7,098 bases of DNA, taken from a bacterium. GTDB lineage: Bacteria; Latescibacterota; UBA2968; UBA8231. The first letter of the stretch is position 1; every line of letters starts with the position of its first letter. The stretch covers positions 1 through 7,098 of the forward strand of contig JAQCJA010000242.1 of the NCBI GenBank assembly GCA_027593305.1, written 5' to 3'. The notes under the pieces were generated by a model that had not been told where the DNA came from, did no database searches, and saw nothing but the letters and a program-made list of their open reading frames with translations. The position numbers and the translations under genes were made by a program. Positions 1 through 6,128 of the stretch are shown here, one piece after another.

Positions 1-154
1 GTGGCAGCAGCCCAGTGGCACCAATGGCGAAACGCACGCCGTTGAATGCCAGAGGTCCGACGTGGTCCATGCCCAGTCGCTGGGCGATGAAGGCGGACCC
101 CCAGATCGCGGCGACCAGCAGTAGCAGCAGGTCGCCGCGCAGTTGGCTCCCCAC
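1..154 (-). CDS. EamA/DMT-family transporter, N-terminal fragment (runs off left edge)
   Basis: Reading the minus strand from a GTG at 154 gives 51 open codons to the window edge. The peptide has a short polar start (MGSQLRGD), then a hydrophobic helix at about residues 9-27 containing LLLLLVAAIWGSAFIAQRLG, and a second hydrophobic stretch beginning near residue 36 (AFNGVRFAIGA). A first helix with W-G-S/N-x-F followed by a G-P-x-x-F-x-x-x-R-F segment is the typical opening of ten-helix EamA drug/metabolite transporters of the inner membrane. The GTG shares one base with the TAG stop of ilvD (TAGTG), so translation is probably coupled and the gene belongs to the ilvD operon. No strong Shine-Dalgarno site precedes it, which fits coupling. 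The substrate cannot be told. The family call rests on the first 51 residues only. Confidence 0.72.
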   Translation of the reverse strand, partial: MGSQLRGDLLLLLVAAIWGSAFIAQRLGMDHVGPLAFNGVRFAIGATGLLP

Positions 155-1815
155 TATCCCGTTACGGCCCCCTGTGAGGCGGAGGATACGAGTTTTGCGT
201 ATTTCGCCATCACCCCGGTTGTGTAGCGTGGTGCGGGTGCGCGCCAGGCCTGGTGGCGCTGCGCCAGTTCTTCGTCGCTGAGAGCGACGCTCAGGCTCCG
301 TGTTGCCGTGTCAATGGTGATCCTGTCGCCATCACGCAACAGGGCGACGGGTCCGCCGACGGCAGCCTCCGGGGCGACGTGGCCGAGCATGAGGCCCCGT
401 GTTGCACCCGAGAACCGGCCATCGGTGATCAGTGCCACGGACTCACCGAGGCCGGCCCCCATGATCGCCCCCGTGACGTGCAGCATCTCGCGCATGCCCG
501 GGCCGCCGACAGGTCCTTCGTAGCGAATGACGACGACATCCCCCGCAACGATGCTGCCGTTGTGCACCGCTGGCAGCACATCCTCTTCCCGTTCGAAGAC
601 CTTCGCCGGACCGCTATGCTGCGCGCGTTCGTGGCCGGCGAGTTTCACGACACAGCCATCCGGCGCCAGATTGCCACGCAGTACCACGAGGCCGCCGCTC
701 AGCTTGATCGGTTTGTCGACGGGCCGCACCACTTGCTGTCCCGGTGTTTCCACAGCCAGAGCCGCTTCCTCACCAATGCTTCTGCCCGTGACTGTGATAC
801 AGTCCGCATGCAGACAACCACGTGCCAGCAGACGACTTGCCACCAGCGGCATGCCACCGGCCTGGTGCAGGTCGGAGGCGACGAAAAGGCCACCGGGCTT
901 CATGCTGACCATCAGCGGTGTGCGTTGCGAGATCTCCTGGAAGTCGTCCAGGGAGAGTTCGATCCCGTACTCGTGGGCAATGGCGAGAAAATGCAGTACA
1001 CCATTGGTGGAGCCGCCCGTGGTGGCGATCGAGGCGATGGCATTCTCGATGGACGCCCGCGTGACAATCTGCCGCGGACGCAGGTCACGTCGTACCAGAT
1101 CGACGGCGAGTCGTCCAATTTCGACAGCCATGTCCTGTTTGGCCGGGTCGGTCGCCGGGATCGAGCCGGAACCCATTTTCGCCAGGCCGAGCAGTTCCAC
1201 CGCCGTCGCCATGGTATTGGCGGTGAACTGGCCGCCGCAGGAGCCGGCACCGGGGCAGGCGGCGTCCTCGATTGCCTGCAGTTCATCGGTGGTAATCGTG
1301 CCCTTGCTGTGGGCTCCCATGGCCTCGAAGACATCCTGAATCGTCAGATCACGACCGTTGTGTCTGCCGGGCATGATGGAGCCGCCGTAGAACACCACGG
1401 AAGGCACATCGAGACGACCCAGGGCGAGGATGGCTCCCGGCGTGGTCTTGTCGCACCCGGTCATGGCGACGACGCCGTCGAGCATGTGACCACGGGCAAC
1501 CAGTTCTATGGAATCGGCAATGACCTCGCGGCTGACCAGAGAGGTCTTCATGCCCTCGGAACCCATGGTGATGCCGTCCGACACTGTGATGGTGTTGTAT
1601 TCCAGAGGTGTGCCACCGGCCTCGCGCACGCCCTGCTTGACGAATTCAGCCAGGTGGCGCAGATGAAAGTTGCACGGGCCAATTTCGGTCCAGGTGTTAG
1701 CAATGCCGATCATGGGCTTGCGCATGTCTTCATCGGTGTAGCCTGCAGCCTTGTACATGGCCCGCGCAGCTGCACGGTCGGTGCCTTCAACGATGGTGCG
1801 GCTCGGTCGGTTCAT
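154..1815 (-). CDS. ilvD: Dihydroxy-acid dehydratase (IlvD/Edd family)
   Basis: 553 residues from the ATG at 1815. The family reaction dehydrates 2,3-dihydroxy-3-methyl acids to the 2-keto acids that precede valine, leucine and isoleucine. The three cysteines expected to hold the Fe-S cluster are present: C48 (EIGPCNF), C121 (MTGCDKTTPG) and C193 (CPGAGSCGGQFTANTM). So are the NTITVSDGITMG block near 74-84, GGSTNG near 267-272, GGPGMREML near 437-445 and DGRFSG near 465-470, whose serine is the proposed catalytic base. The length matches the shorter bacterial, archaeal and plant type, not the roughly 616-residue E. coli form. The open frame extends to 1851, but the ATG at 1815 overlaps the TGA of the upstream amidohydrolase as ATGA, and the 12 extra residues do not look like the family. 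No ilvB, ilvN, ilvC, leuA or ilvE gene is adjacent. A sugar-acid dehydratase role is possible within the family, but the motifs read as true DHAD. Confidence 0.93.
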   Translation of the reverse strand: MNRPSRTIVEGTDRAAARAMYKAAGYTDEDMRKPMIGIANTWTEIGPCNFHLRHLAEFVKQGVREAGGTPLEYNTITVSDGITMGSEGMKTSLVSREVIADSIELVARGHMLDGVVAMTGCDKTTPGAILALGRLDVPSVVFYGGSIMPGRHNGRDLTIQDVFEAMGAHSKGTITTDELQAIEDAACPGAGSCGGQFTANTMATAVELLGLAKMGSGSIPATDPAKQDMAVEIGRLAVDLVRRDLRPRQIVTRASIENAIASIATTGGSTNGVLHFLAIAHEYGIELSLDDFQEISQRTPLMVSMKPGGLFVASDLHQAGGMPLVASRLLARGCLHADCITVTGRSIGEEAALAVETPGQQVVRPVDKPIKLSGGLVVLRGNLAPDGCVVKLAGHERAQHSGPAKVFEREEDVLPAVHNGSIVAGDVVVIRYEGPVGGPGMREMLHVTGAIMGAGLGESVALITDGRFSGATRGLMLGHVAPEAAVGGPVALLRDGDRITIDTATRSLSVALSDEELAQRHQAWRAPAPRYTTGVMAKYAKLVSSASQGAVTG

Positions 1816-3113
1816 GTGGCAGACGCTTTCTTTTCCGCAATGCGGAAGCATTCGTACTGGTTGGTGTGCATCAGGCGAGTCGCCAGGGCGATGGCCTGTC
1901 TTTCGGTCAGCAATCCGTCGTTTGTCTCAGCCTCCAGCGCCCGCGTCAGCCAGCGCCGAGCCTGGATCGCATAGGCAACGGCACTTGTCGGCCACGAGGT
2001 GTCGCCACCGAAGGCGAAGAGTTTGTTCGCCGGCGCCGTGTGCAGGAAGCGCCGCACGAAATCCATGCCCGAGTAGGGATCGATCGACCATGCCCAGCAC
2101 AGGTCGGCGTAGACATTGCGATAGTGCTTGGTCAACGCCACCAGTTCCTGCGAATAGGGGTAGGCGATGTGCATCAGGACGAATCTGCAGTCCAGGTATT
2201 TTGCCAGCAGCGGGCAGAGATTGCCTGCCTGAATCCGGTGCACAGGCATACGATCGGTGCCGGCATAGTAGCCTGTATGCAGCTTGAAGGGCAGATCATG
2301 TTCGATCGCCAGTTCCACGCCACGCGCCCAGCACCAGTCGCCCAGGAGCAATCGAGTGGCTTCGTCGACAGTGCCGCCCCGCAGGGTTGTCTCGAGGGCA
2401 GCGGCGGCTTCGGCGTCTGAGCGCTCCTGCCAGGAAAGGGTGCGACTGTAGGCGTGTTGTGCCTTGACGGCGATGGCACGCGCCCCATGGCGGGTGAAAA
2501 TGCTTGCCATCGCCCGCCCCAGACTTGCCAGATCGGTGACCGTGACGCCCGTCTCTGCCGCAAGTTTCTCGGGGGAGATCTGCCCATTGCAGAAGTCCGC
2601 CCAGTTGATGTCATAGAAGAAGAAGTCCGGCCCCGAGGCATCCGTGTGGCAGGGCCAGCAGAAATCGTCGGTCTGGCAATGATCGATGCCCCCCGTCTGT
2701 TGCAGCAACTGCAGTCGGCCGCCGGGCTGCCGCCAGGCGGCAAGCTGCGCCTGCGCCGAATCCAGGCCGCCAGACCCTGAGCCCCAGGCCAGGTCCCAAT
2801 CAGGCCCGAGGCCGTAGACTTCGTCTGCGAGGATGTGGACGGCCTCACCGTAGCCTGTGTGGCGGATGGCCGACCATGCAGGTCTGATGGCGGAAAACCG
2901 TGCGTTGATGCTGCCGCTGGCTGGATCCGTCAGGTTCTGCACATCTTTCGCTGTGGCACCGGCACTGATCAGGTCGGCGGGAACATAGTTTGCGAACAGG
3001 TCGCACAGCACGTCTGCAGGCCCTTCTTCAACCCACTCCTTCTCCTTGCGCAGATGCTCGTGCGTGTCAGCCAGGGCCTGGGATTGAATGTGCAGTGACA
3101 GATCAGTTGGCAT
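1812..3113 (-). CDS. Amidohydrolase-superfamily metal-dependent enzyme, substrate unknown
   Basis: 433 residues from the ATG at 3113. The likely fold is a metal-dependent TIM barrel of the amidohydrolase-2 / uronate-isomerase-like kind. The metal ligands can be picked out in order: H18-x-H20 in ADTHEHL, a lysine at K218 (IAVKAQHAY), H279 (FKLHTGYY), H315 (VLMHIAYPY) and D371 (AFGGDTSWP). The spacing suits this superfamily, and there is no signal peptide or membrane helix, so it should be cytoplasmic. The section RPAWSAIRHTGYGEAV (about 77-92) resembles amidohydrolases found near sugar metabolism genes, but I cannot name a substrate. Hydrolase, isomerase, decarboxylase and FluG-like roles all remain open. 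A TTG at 3119 also opens the frame but leaves only 3 nt after the GAGG at 3126-3123, whereas the ATG leaves 9 nt. It is the first gene of an operon with ilvD and an EamA transporter, and its TGA overlaps the ilvD ATG. Confidence 0.8.
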   Translation of the reverse strand: MPTDLSLHIQSQALADTHEHLRKEKEWVEEGPADVLCDLFANYVPADLISAGATAKDVQNLTDPASGSINARFSAIRPAWSAIRHTGYGEAVHILADEVYGLGPDWDLAWGSGSGGLDSAQAQLAAWRQPGGRLQLLQQTGGIDHCQTDDFCWPCHTDASGPDFFFYDINWADFCNGQISPEKLAAETGVTVTDLASLGRAMASIFTRHGARAIAVKAQHAYSRTLSWQERSDAEAAAALETTLRGGTVDEATRLLLGDWCWARGVELAIEHDLPFKLHTGYYAGTDRMPVHRIQAGNLCPLLAKYLDCRFVLMHIAYPYSQELVALTKHYRNVYADLCWAWSIDPYSGMDFVRRFLHTAPANKLFAFGGDTSWPTSAVAYAIQARRWLTRALEAETNDGLLTERQAIALATRLMHTNQYECFRIAEKKASAT

Positions 3114-3122
3114 AAGCAATGG

Positions 3123-3126
3123 CCTC
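3123..3126 (-). promoter_or_regulatory. Ribosome binding site of the amidohydrolase gene
   Basis: A GAGG on the minus strand lies 9 nt upstream of the ATG at 3113. It lies only 3 nt from the alternative TTG at 3119, so it favours the ATG start. Confidence 0.5.
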
Positions 3127-3167
3127 GGGGGGCGAGCGGAGCGGCGGATCTCAGCGGGCGGACAGCG

Positions 3168-3196
3168 ACAGTAGCCGACACAGCCAATGACGTCAA
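3168..3196 (-). promoter_or_regulatory. Sigma70-type promoter for the amidohydrolase-ilvD-EamA operon
   Basis: On the minus strand, TTGACG (3196-3191; five of six bases of the -35 consensus) is followed after exactly 17 bp by TACTGT (3173-3168; four of six of the -10). Transcription would start near 3161, giving a leader of about 48 nt before the ATG at 3113. The 8-bp palindrome TGACGTCA (3188-3195) overlaps the -35 box and could be part of an operator, although a palindrome this short also arises by chance. Confidence 0.55.
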
Positions 3197-3217
3197 CCGT
3201 GCGCCACGTCGGGATGC

Positions 3218-3246
3218 TTGCCGTCGGGCCCGGGCGCAGCTACTCT
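3218..3246 (+). promoter_or_regulatory. Candidate promoter for the DUF2231 gene, predicting a leaderless transcript
   Basis: On the plus strand, TTGCCG (3218-3223) and TACTCT (3241-3246) are each four of six to consensus and are 17 bp apart. The expected start site, about 7 nt beyond the -10, falls at or next to the A of the ATG at 3254. No Shine-Dalgarno sequence lies before that ATG, which fits a leaderless message. The two hexamers are individually weak. Confidence 0.35.
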
Positions 3247-3253
3247 CATTTCC

Positions 3254-3724
3254 ATGCCCTGGCACCCCATCCTCATCCACTTTCCCATCGCCTTGCTCAC
3301 GGCAGCCGTAGTGGTTGACGCGGCGGCGCTGCTGTGCCGTCGCCCGAACTGGCAACCGGGTGCCTATACCTTGTTGCTGGCAGGAACCGTGGGGGCTGCG
3401 GCGGCGGTCTTCACTGGTAACGCTGACGCGGCTGCGTACCGTCAGGCTGATGTTGCGGCGGCGATCCAGGATCACGAAAACCTGGGAACAGCAACGTTTC
3501 TGCTGTTCCTGCTCATGCTACTGGGCCGTTTGCCGGATGTTCTGCGTGCCGGTCAACGGGGAAGAAGCGGGCCACCAGGGCCCGCCGGGCGACGGGCAGC
3601 CTGGTTATGGCTGGCTGCAGGTGTTGGCGGCCTGGTCCTGCTGTATCTGACCAGCCACCATGGCGGCGAGCTTGTCTACAAGCATGGGGTCGGCACAAGA
3701 AACCTTAGGTGCTGCGCTCCATGA
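3254..3724 (+). CDS. DUF2231 family small integral membrane protein
   Basis: 156 residues with four predicted membrane helices at roughly 5-27, 37-57, 79-97 and 114-134. The opening MPWHPILIHFPIALL (H4, H9) is the hallmark of DUF2231 proteins. Further conserved-looking histidines are H74 (QDHENLG), H135-H136 (TSHHGGEL) and H144 (YKHGVG). The paired histidines in or near helices resemble sites that could bind haem or metal in the membrane, but that is inference and the family has no settled function. The frame opens at a TTG at 3218, but homology to the family start and the nearby promoter favour the ATG at 3254. The 3' end overlaps the 3' end of rpiA on the other strand by 20 bp, so the last residues (LRCCAP) share DNA with the rpiA tail. 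No same-strand partner is adjacent. Confidence 0.8.
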   Translation: MPWHPILIHFPIALLTAAVVVDAAALLCRRPNWQPGAYTLLLAGTVGAAAAVFTGNADAAAYRQADVAAAIQDHENLGTATFLLFLLMLLGRLPDVLRAGQRGRSGPPGPAGRRAAWLWLAAGVGGLVLLYLTSHHGGELVYKHGVGTRNLRCCAP

Positions 3725-4397
3725 CGCGGCATTGGCCATCGTCGAGTCCGACCACGACGATATCGGTGAGACCGACGAACAGGCCATTCTCGACAACGCC
3801 CGGGATCTGGTTGATGCTGAGTTCGAGGCTGGCGGCGTCGGCAATGCCATCGACGAAGTGGCAGTCAAGGATGAAGTTGCCATTGTCGGTCACGTATGGT
3901 TCGTCGTCGTCACGGCGGCGCAGTTCGGCTCGGCGGCACAGGTCCACAAGACGCAACTTCGCCAGGCCCCAGGCGAAAGGGATGACCTCCACCGGCAGGG
4001 GAGATCGAGTCCCGAGGCGGTCGACAAGCTTGCCCGGGTCAATGATGATGACCTCACGCGCGCTGGCCGCTGCAACGATCTTCTCACGCAGCAAAGCGCC
4101 ACCGAGTCCCTTGATGAGATTGAGATTTGGGTCGACTTCGTCGGCGCCATCAATCGTCAGATCGATGACGGGATTGTCCTCGAGGCTTTGCATGTCGAGT
4201 CCCAGTTCCTCACCCAGCGCCGCGGACGCCTCCGAGGTGGGCACACACTGGATTTCGAGCCCCTCTTTCTCGACCCTTTCGCCGAGAGCACGAATGGCGA
4301 ATTCCGCCGTTGAACCCGTGCCCAAGCCGACAACCATGCCGTCGCGGATGTATTCCACGGCCTTGCGTGCCGCCAGTTCCTTGTTACGATCAGACAT
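3705..4397 (-). CDS. rpiA: Ribose-5-phosphate isomerase A
   Basis: 230 residues. It interconverts ribose-5-phosphate and ribulose-5-phosphate in the cytoplasm (non-oxidative pentose phosphate pathway, nucleotide precursors). Phosphate-binding GLGTGST is at 24-30. DGADEVD at 83-89 gives D83 and D86. KGLGGALLREK at 96-106 gives K96 and the catalytic base E105. DNGNFILD is at 171-178. These fall two residues after the E. coli D81, D84, K94 and E103. The length is slightly above the usual 219 or so. The ATG at 4397 has AAGGA (4412-4408) 10 nt upstream, immediately after the stop of the GNAT gene, so the two genes form an operon with an 18-bp gap. There is no promoter of its own in that gap. Its 3' end converges with, and overlaps, the DUF2231 gene. 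Confidence 0.96.
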   Translation of the reverse strand: MSDRNKELAARKAVEYIRDGMVVGLGTGSTAEFAIRALGERVEKEGLEIQCVPTSEASAALGEELGLDMQSLEDNPVIDLTIDGADEVDPNLNLIKGLGGALLREKIVAAASAREVIIIDPGKLVDRLGTRSPLPVEVIPFAWGLAKLRLVDLCRRAELRRRDDDEPYVTDNGNFILDCHFVDGIADAASLELSINQIPGVVENGLFVGLTDIVVVGLDDGQCRVMERST

Positions 4398-4415
4398 CCT
4401 TTGGTCTTCCTTTCC

Positions 4416-4883
4416 CTACAATCGCATCAAATAGTGAATCTGGCGCCCGACTTCCTCGAAGCCGACATCCGGATAGAACTGCGAACCCACAGGGTTCTGT
4501 TCCAGGGTCTCTATCTTGGCAGCTTCCATGCCCTGACTGCGCATGAACTCCAGGGCGTGCGCCATCAACTGCCGGCCCAGGCCTCGTCCCTGGAATGCCG
4601 GATCCACGGCCATGTTGGGGATCCAGCCGATATGGGTGTCCTTGTCGAGGCGAGTTGTTATGTAGCCGAGGACTTCACCCTCCTCCTCAAAGACGAAGAC
4701 GCAGCGGGCATTGTCCCCGGAAACGTCAGCGTCAATGTGCCGCAGTTTGCGGAAGCGCCAGTCCTGATCGCCGATGGGGCCGAATTTCTCCTCGATATTG
4801 CGGTCGATGGAGACGCCATCGAAGCAGATCTCCGTGATCTGCTTCAGGCGGCCCAGGTCCTGGGGGAGGTAGGGGCGGATCAT
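4416..4883 (-). CDS. GNAT family N-acetyltransferase
   Basis: 155 residues from the ATG at 4883. The acetyl-CoA pyrophosphate loop of motif A is clear: IPNMAVDPAFQGRGLGRQLM, with QGRGLG at 98-103. The C-terminal motif NPVGSQFYPDVGFEEVGR (130-147), with Y138 and the GF turn, is typical of the fold. The N-terminal part (IRPYLPQDL, then DGVSIDRNIEEKFG) lacks features that name a substrate; protein N-terminal, lysine or small-molecule amines are all possible. The open frame reaches 5009, but the ATG at 4883 begins exactly where GNAT domains start (IRP), has GAGG 6 nt upstream and lies just downstream of a strong promoter, so the 42 extra residues are rejected. It is the first gene of an operon with rpiA, and I see no evident functional link between the two. 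Confidence 0.88.
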   Translation of the reverse strand: MIRPYLPQDLGRLKQITEICFDGVSIDRNIEEKFGPIGDQDWRFRKLRHIDADVSGDNARCVFVFEEEGEVLGYITTRLDKDTHIGWIPNMAVDPAFQGRGLGRQLMAHALEFMRSQGMEAAKIETLEQNPVGSQFYPDVGFEEVGRQIHYLMRL

Positions 4884-4889
4884 CTGCTG

Positions 4890-4893
4890 CCTC
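4890..4893 (-). promoter_or_regulatory. Ribosome binding site of the GNAT gene
   Basis: GAGG on the minus strand lies 6 nt before the ATG at 4883. It decides that start over the upstream ATG at 5009. Confidence 0.5.
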
Positions 4894-4914
4894 GCGGTTT
4901 GTTTGGTGGCTGCC

Positions 4915-4943
4915 AGAATAGAGGGGGTTCCGGCTCCTGTCAA
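4915..4943 (-). promoter_or_regulatory. Near-consensus sigma70-type promoter for GNAT-rpiA
   Basis: On the minus strand, a perfect TTGACA (4943-4938) is followed by a 17-bp spacer and TATTCT (4920-4915; four of six to TATAAT). Transcription would start near 4908, leaving a leader of about 25 nt before the ATG at 4883. This is the best promoter match in the window. It lies in the 85-bp gap between the divergent GNAT and glycosyltransferase genes, which argues that the glycosyltransferase does not begin as far upstream as 4903. Confidence 0.65.
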
Positions 4944-4968
4944 AGCCCTGAAGGGATGGTGTCGTGAC

Positions 4969-6117
4969 GTGGTGATCGACAGCAAGCCCGTTGTCGCCCA
5001 CTGTGCCACACCGTTTCTCTGGGATGGTGGCGGCGCCTGGATTCACAATCAGATCGCCTGGTTGCAGCGCTGGCACCCGCTGGTGCTGACCCAGGAGGCG
5101 CGCAACTTGAGTCAGTATCCGGTAACCGACCTGTGGACGGCGGAGAATCTGGACGTCGCCAGAGGGCTGCTCAACAGGATCATCCGCAAGTGGACCGGTG
5201 AGTACCCCTTCTATGCCGGAGTTCTGCAGGGTGCCGGGGCCCGCGTCGTACACGCTCACTTCGGCTACCAGGGCTGTCGCTGCCTGCGGGCGATCCGGGC
5301 GACGGGATTGCCTCTGCTGACAACCTTCTACGGGGCCGATGCGACCAGTTACGCCCGGCTGCCTGAGTGGCGTCGCCGCTATGCGGAGTTGTTCGCTCGG
5401 GGCAGGCTGTTTCTCGCTGAGGGATCACACATGGTGGGCCACATCGCTGCTGCCGGGGGACCACTCGAGCGCATTCGCATCCATCACCTTGGTGTCGATA
5501 CCCGGCTGATCCGCTTCCGGGAACGCCAGCCCACGGACGTGGCGCGCGTACTGATGTGTGGTCACTTCCGCGAGAAGAAGGGTTTCCCCGATGGCCTGCG
5601 AGCCCTGGGCCGGGCCCTGCAGGGAGCGCCAGGTGTTGATCTCCAGGTCACGATCATCGGTGATGGACCGGAACGGGACAAGATCCATGCAGCCATTGTG
5701 GAGGCGGGGCTCGAAGGGCGCACAAAGATGCTCGGTGTATGTACCTATCATCAAGTGTTGCAAGAACTTGAACTATCTGACCTGCTACTTGTCCCTAGTC
5801 GGACGGCAACGGATGGAGACTCTGAGGGTGGCGCGCCGGTTGTGCTGCTCGATGCGCAGGCAGCCGGCGTTCCCGTCGTGGCCACGACGCATGCTGACAT
5901 TCCCGAATACGTCATCGACGGGGGTTCGGGGATGCTGGCTGCTGAGGGAGACGCCGACGCTCTCGTCGACGTATTGCGGCAGATGCTGGCGACACCGGAG
6001 CGTTGGGCGGAAATGGGGAGACACGGACGTCGACACGTCGAGGCAGAGTATGACGCCCAGCGGCAGGTGCAGCGGCTCGAGCAGATCTATGATGAACTGG
6101 CGGCAGATCCGGGCTGA
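4969..6117 (+). CDS. Glycosyltransferase, GT4-like (GT-B fold)
   Basis: About 382 residues from a GTG at 4969. It probably transfers a sugar from a nucleotide-sugar donor during exopolysaccharide or cell-surface glycan synthesis, at the cytoplasmic membrane face. The N-terminal acceptor domain has VVHAHFGYQG (93-102) and TTFYGADAT (118-126). The C-terminal donor domain has CGHFREKKGF (197-206), VTIIGDGPERDK (228-239), a DGDSEGGAPVVLLDAQAAG segment (282-300) and a final IPEYVIDGGSGML. This resembles colanic-acid-type GT4 enzymes. The second acidic residue of the usual EGGAP...E motif is aspartate (D295) instead of glutamate. The start is uncertain: the frame opens at TTG 4903. GTG 4969 is preferred because AAGGGA lies 12 nt upstream and the divergent GNAT promoter occupies 4915-4943; GTG 4972 is also possible. 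I see no good plus-strand promoter. It converges with the sulfotransferase gene. Confidence 0.88.
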   Translation: MVIDSKPVVAHCATPFLWDGGGAWIHNQIAWLQRWHPLVLTQEARNLSQYPVTDLWTAENLDVARGLLNRIIRKWTGEYPFYAGVLQGAGARVVHAHFGYQGCRCLRAIRATGLPLLTTFYGADATSYARLPEWRRRYAELFARGRLFLAEGSHMVGHIAAAGGPLERIRIHHLGVDTRLIRFRERQPTDVARVLMCGHFREKKGFPDGLRALGRALQGAPGVDLQVTIIGDGPERDKIHAAIVEAGLEGRTKMLGVCTYHQVLQELELSDLLLVPSRTATDGDSEGGAPVVLLDAQAAGVPVVATTHADIPEYVIDGGSGMLAAEGDADALVDVLRQMLATPERWAEMGRHGRRHVEAEYDAQRQVQRLEQIYDELAADPG

Positions 6118-6128
6118 GAGGCGGGTAC

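Noticed and set aside
15..281. An 88-codon plus-strand frame at the left edge
   Set aside because: It is antisense to the EamA-type N-terminus and the ilvD tail, and its translation is Arg/Pro/Ser-rich.
253..1974. A 573-codon open frame on the plus strand covering almost all of ilvD
   Set aside because: It is antisense to a gene with complete DHAD motifs. In GC-rich DNA, strong third-position bias leaves the opposite strand open. The translation is His/Gly/Arg-rich and has no recognisable domain.
3709..4434. Long plus-strand frames (217 and 241 codons) opposite rpiA
   Set aside because: They are shadows of rpiA, which has all its catalytic residues. The translations are Ser/Arg-rich with no family features.
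4884..5009. A 42-residue N-terminal extension of the GNAT protein
   Set aside because: It would span the near-consensus promoter and the start of the divergent glycosyltransferase. The GNAT domain begins at the ATG at 4883, which has its own GAGG.
5785..6128. The C-terminal extension of the sulfotransferase frame across the glycosyltransferase gene
   Set aside because: It is antisense to the well-supported donor domain of the glycosyltransferase and shows no domain. A coding-like tail exists in the +1 frame and stops at 6129.
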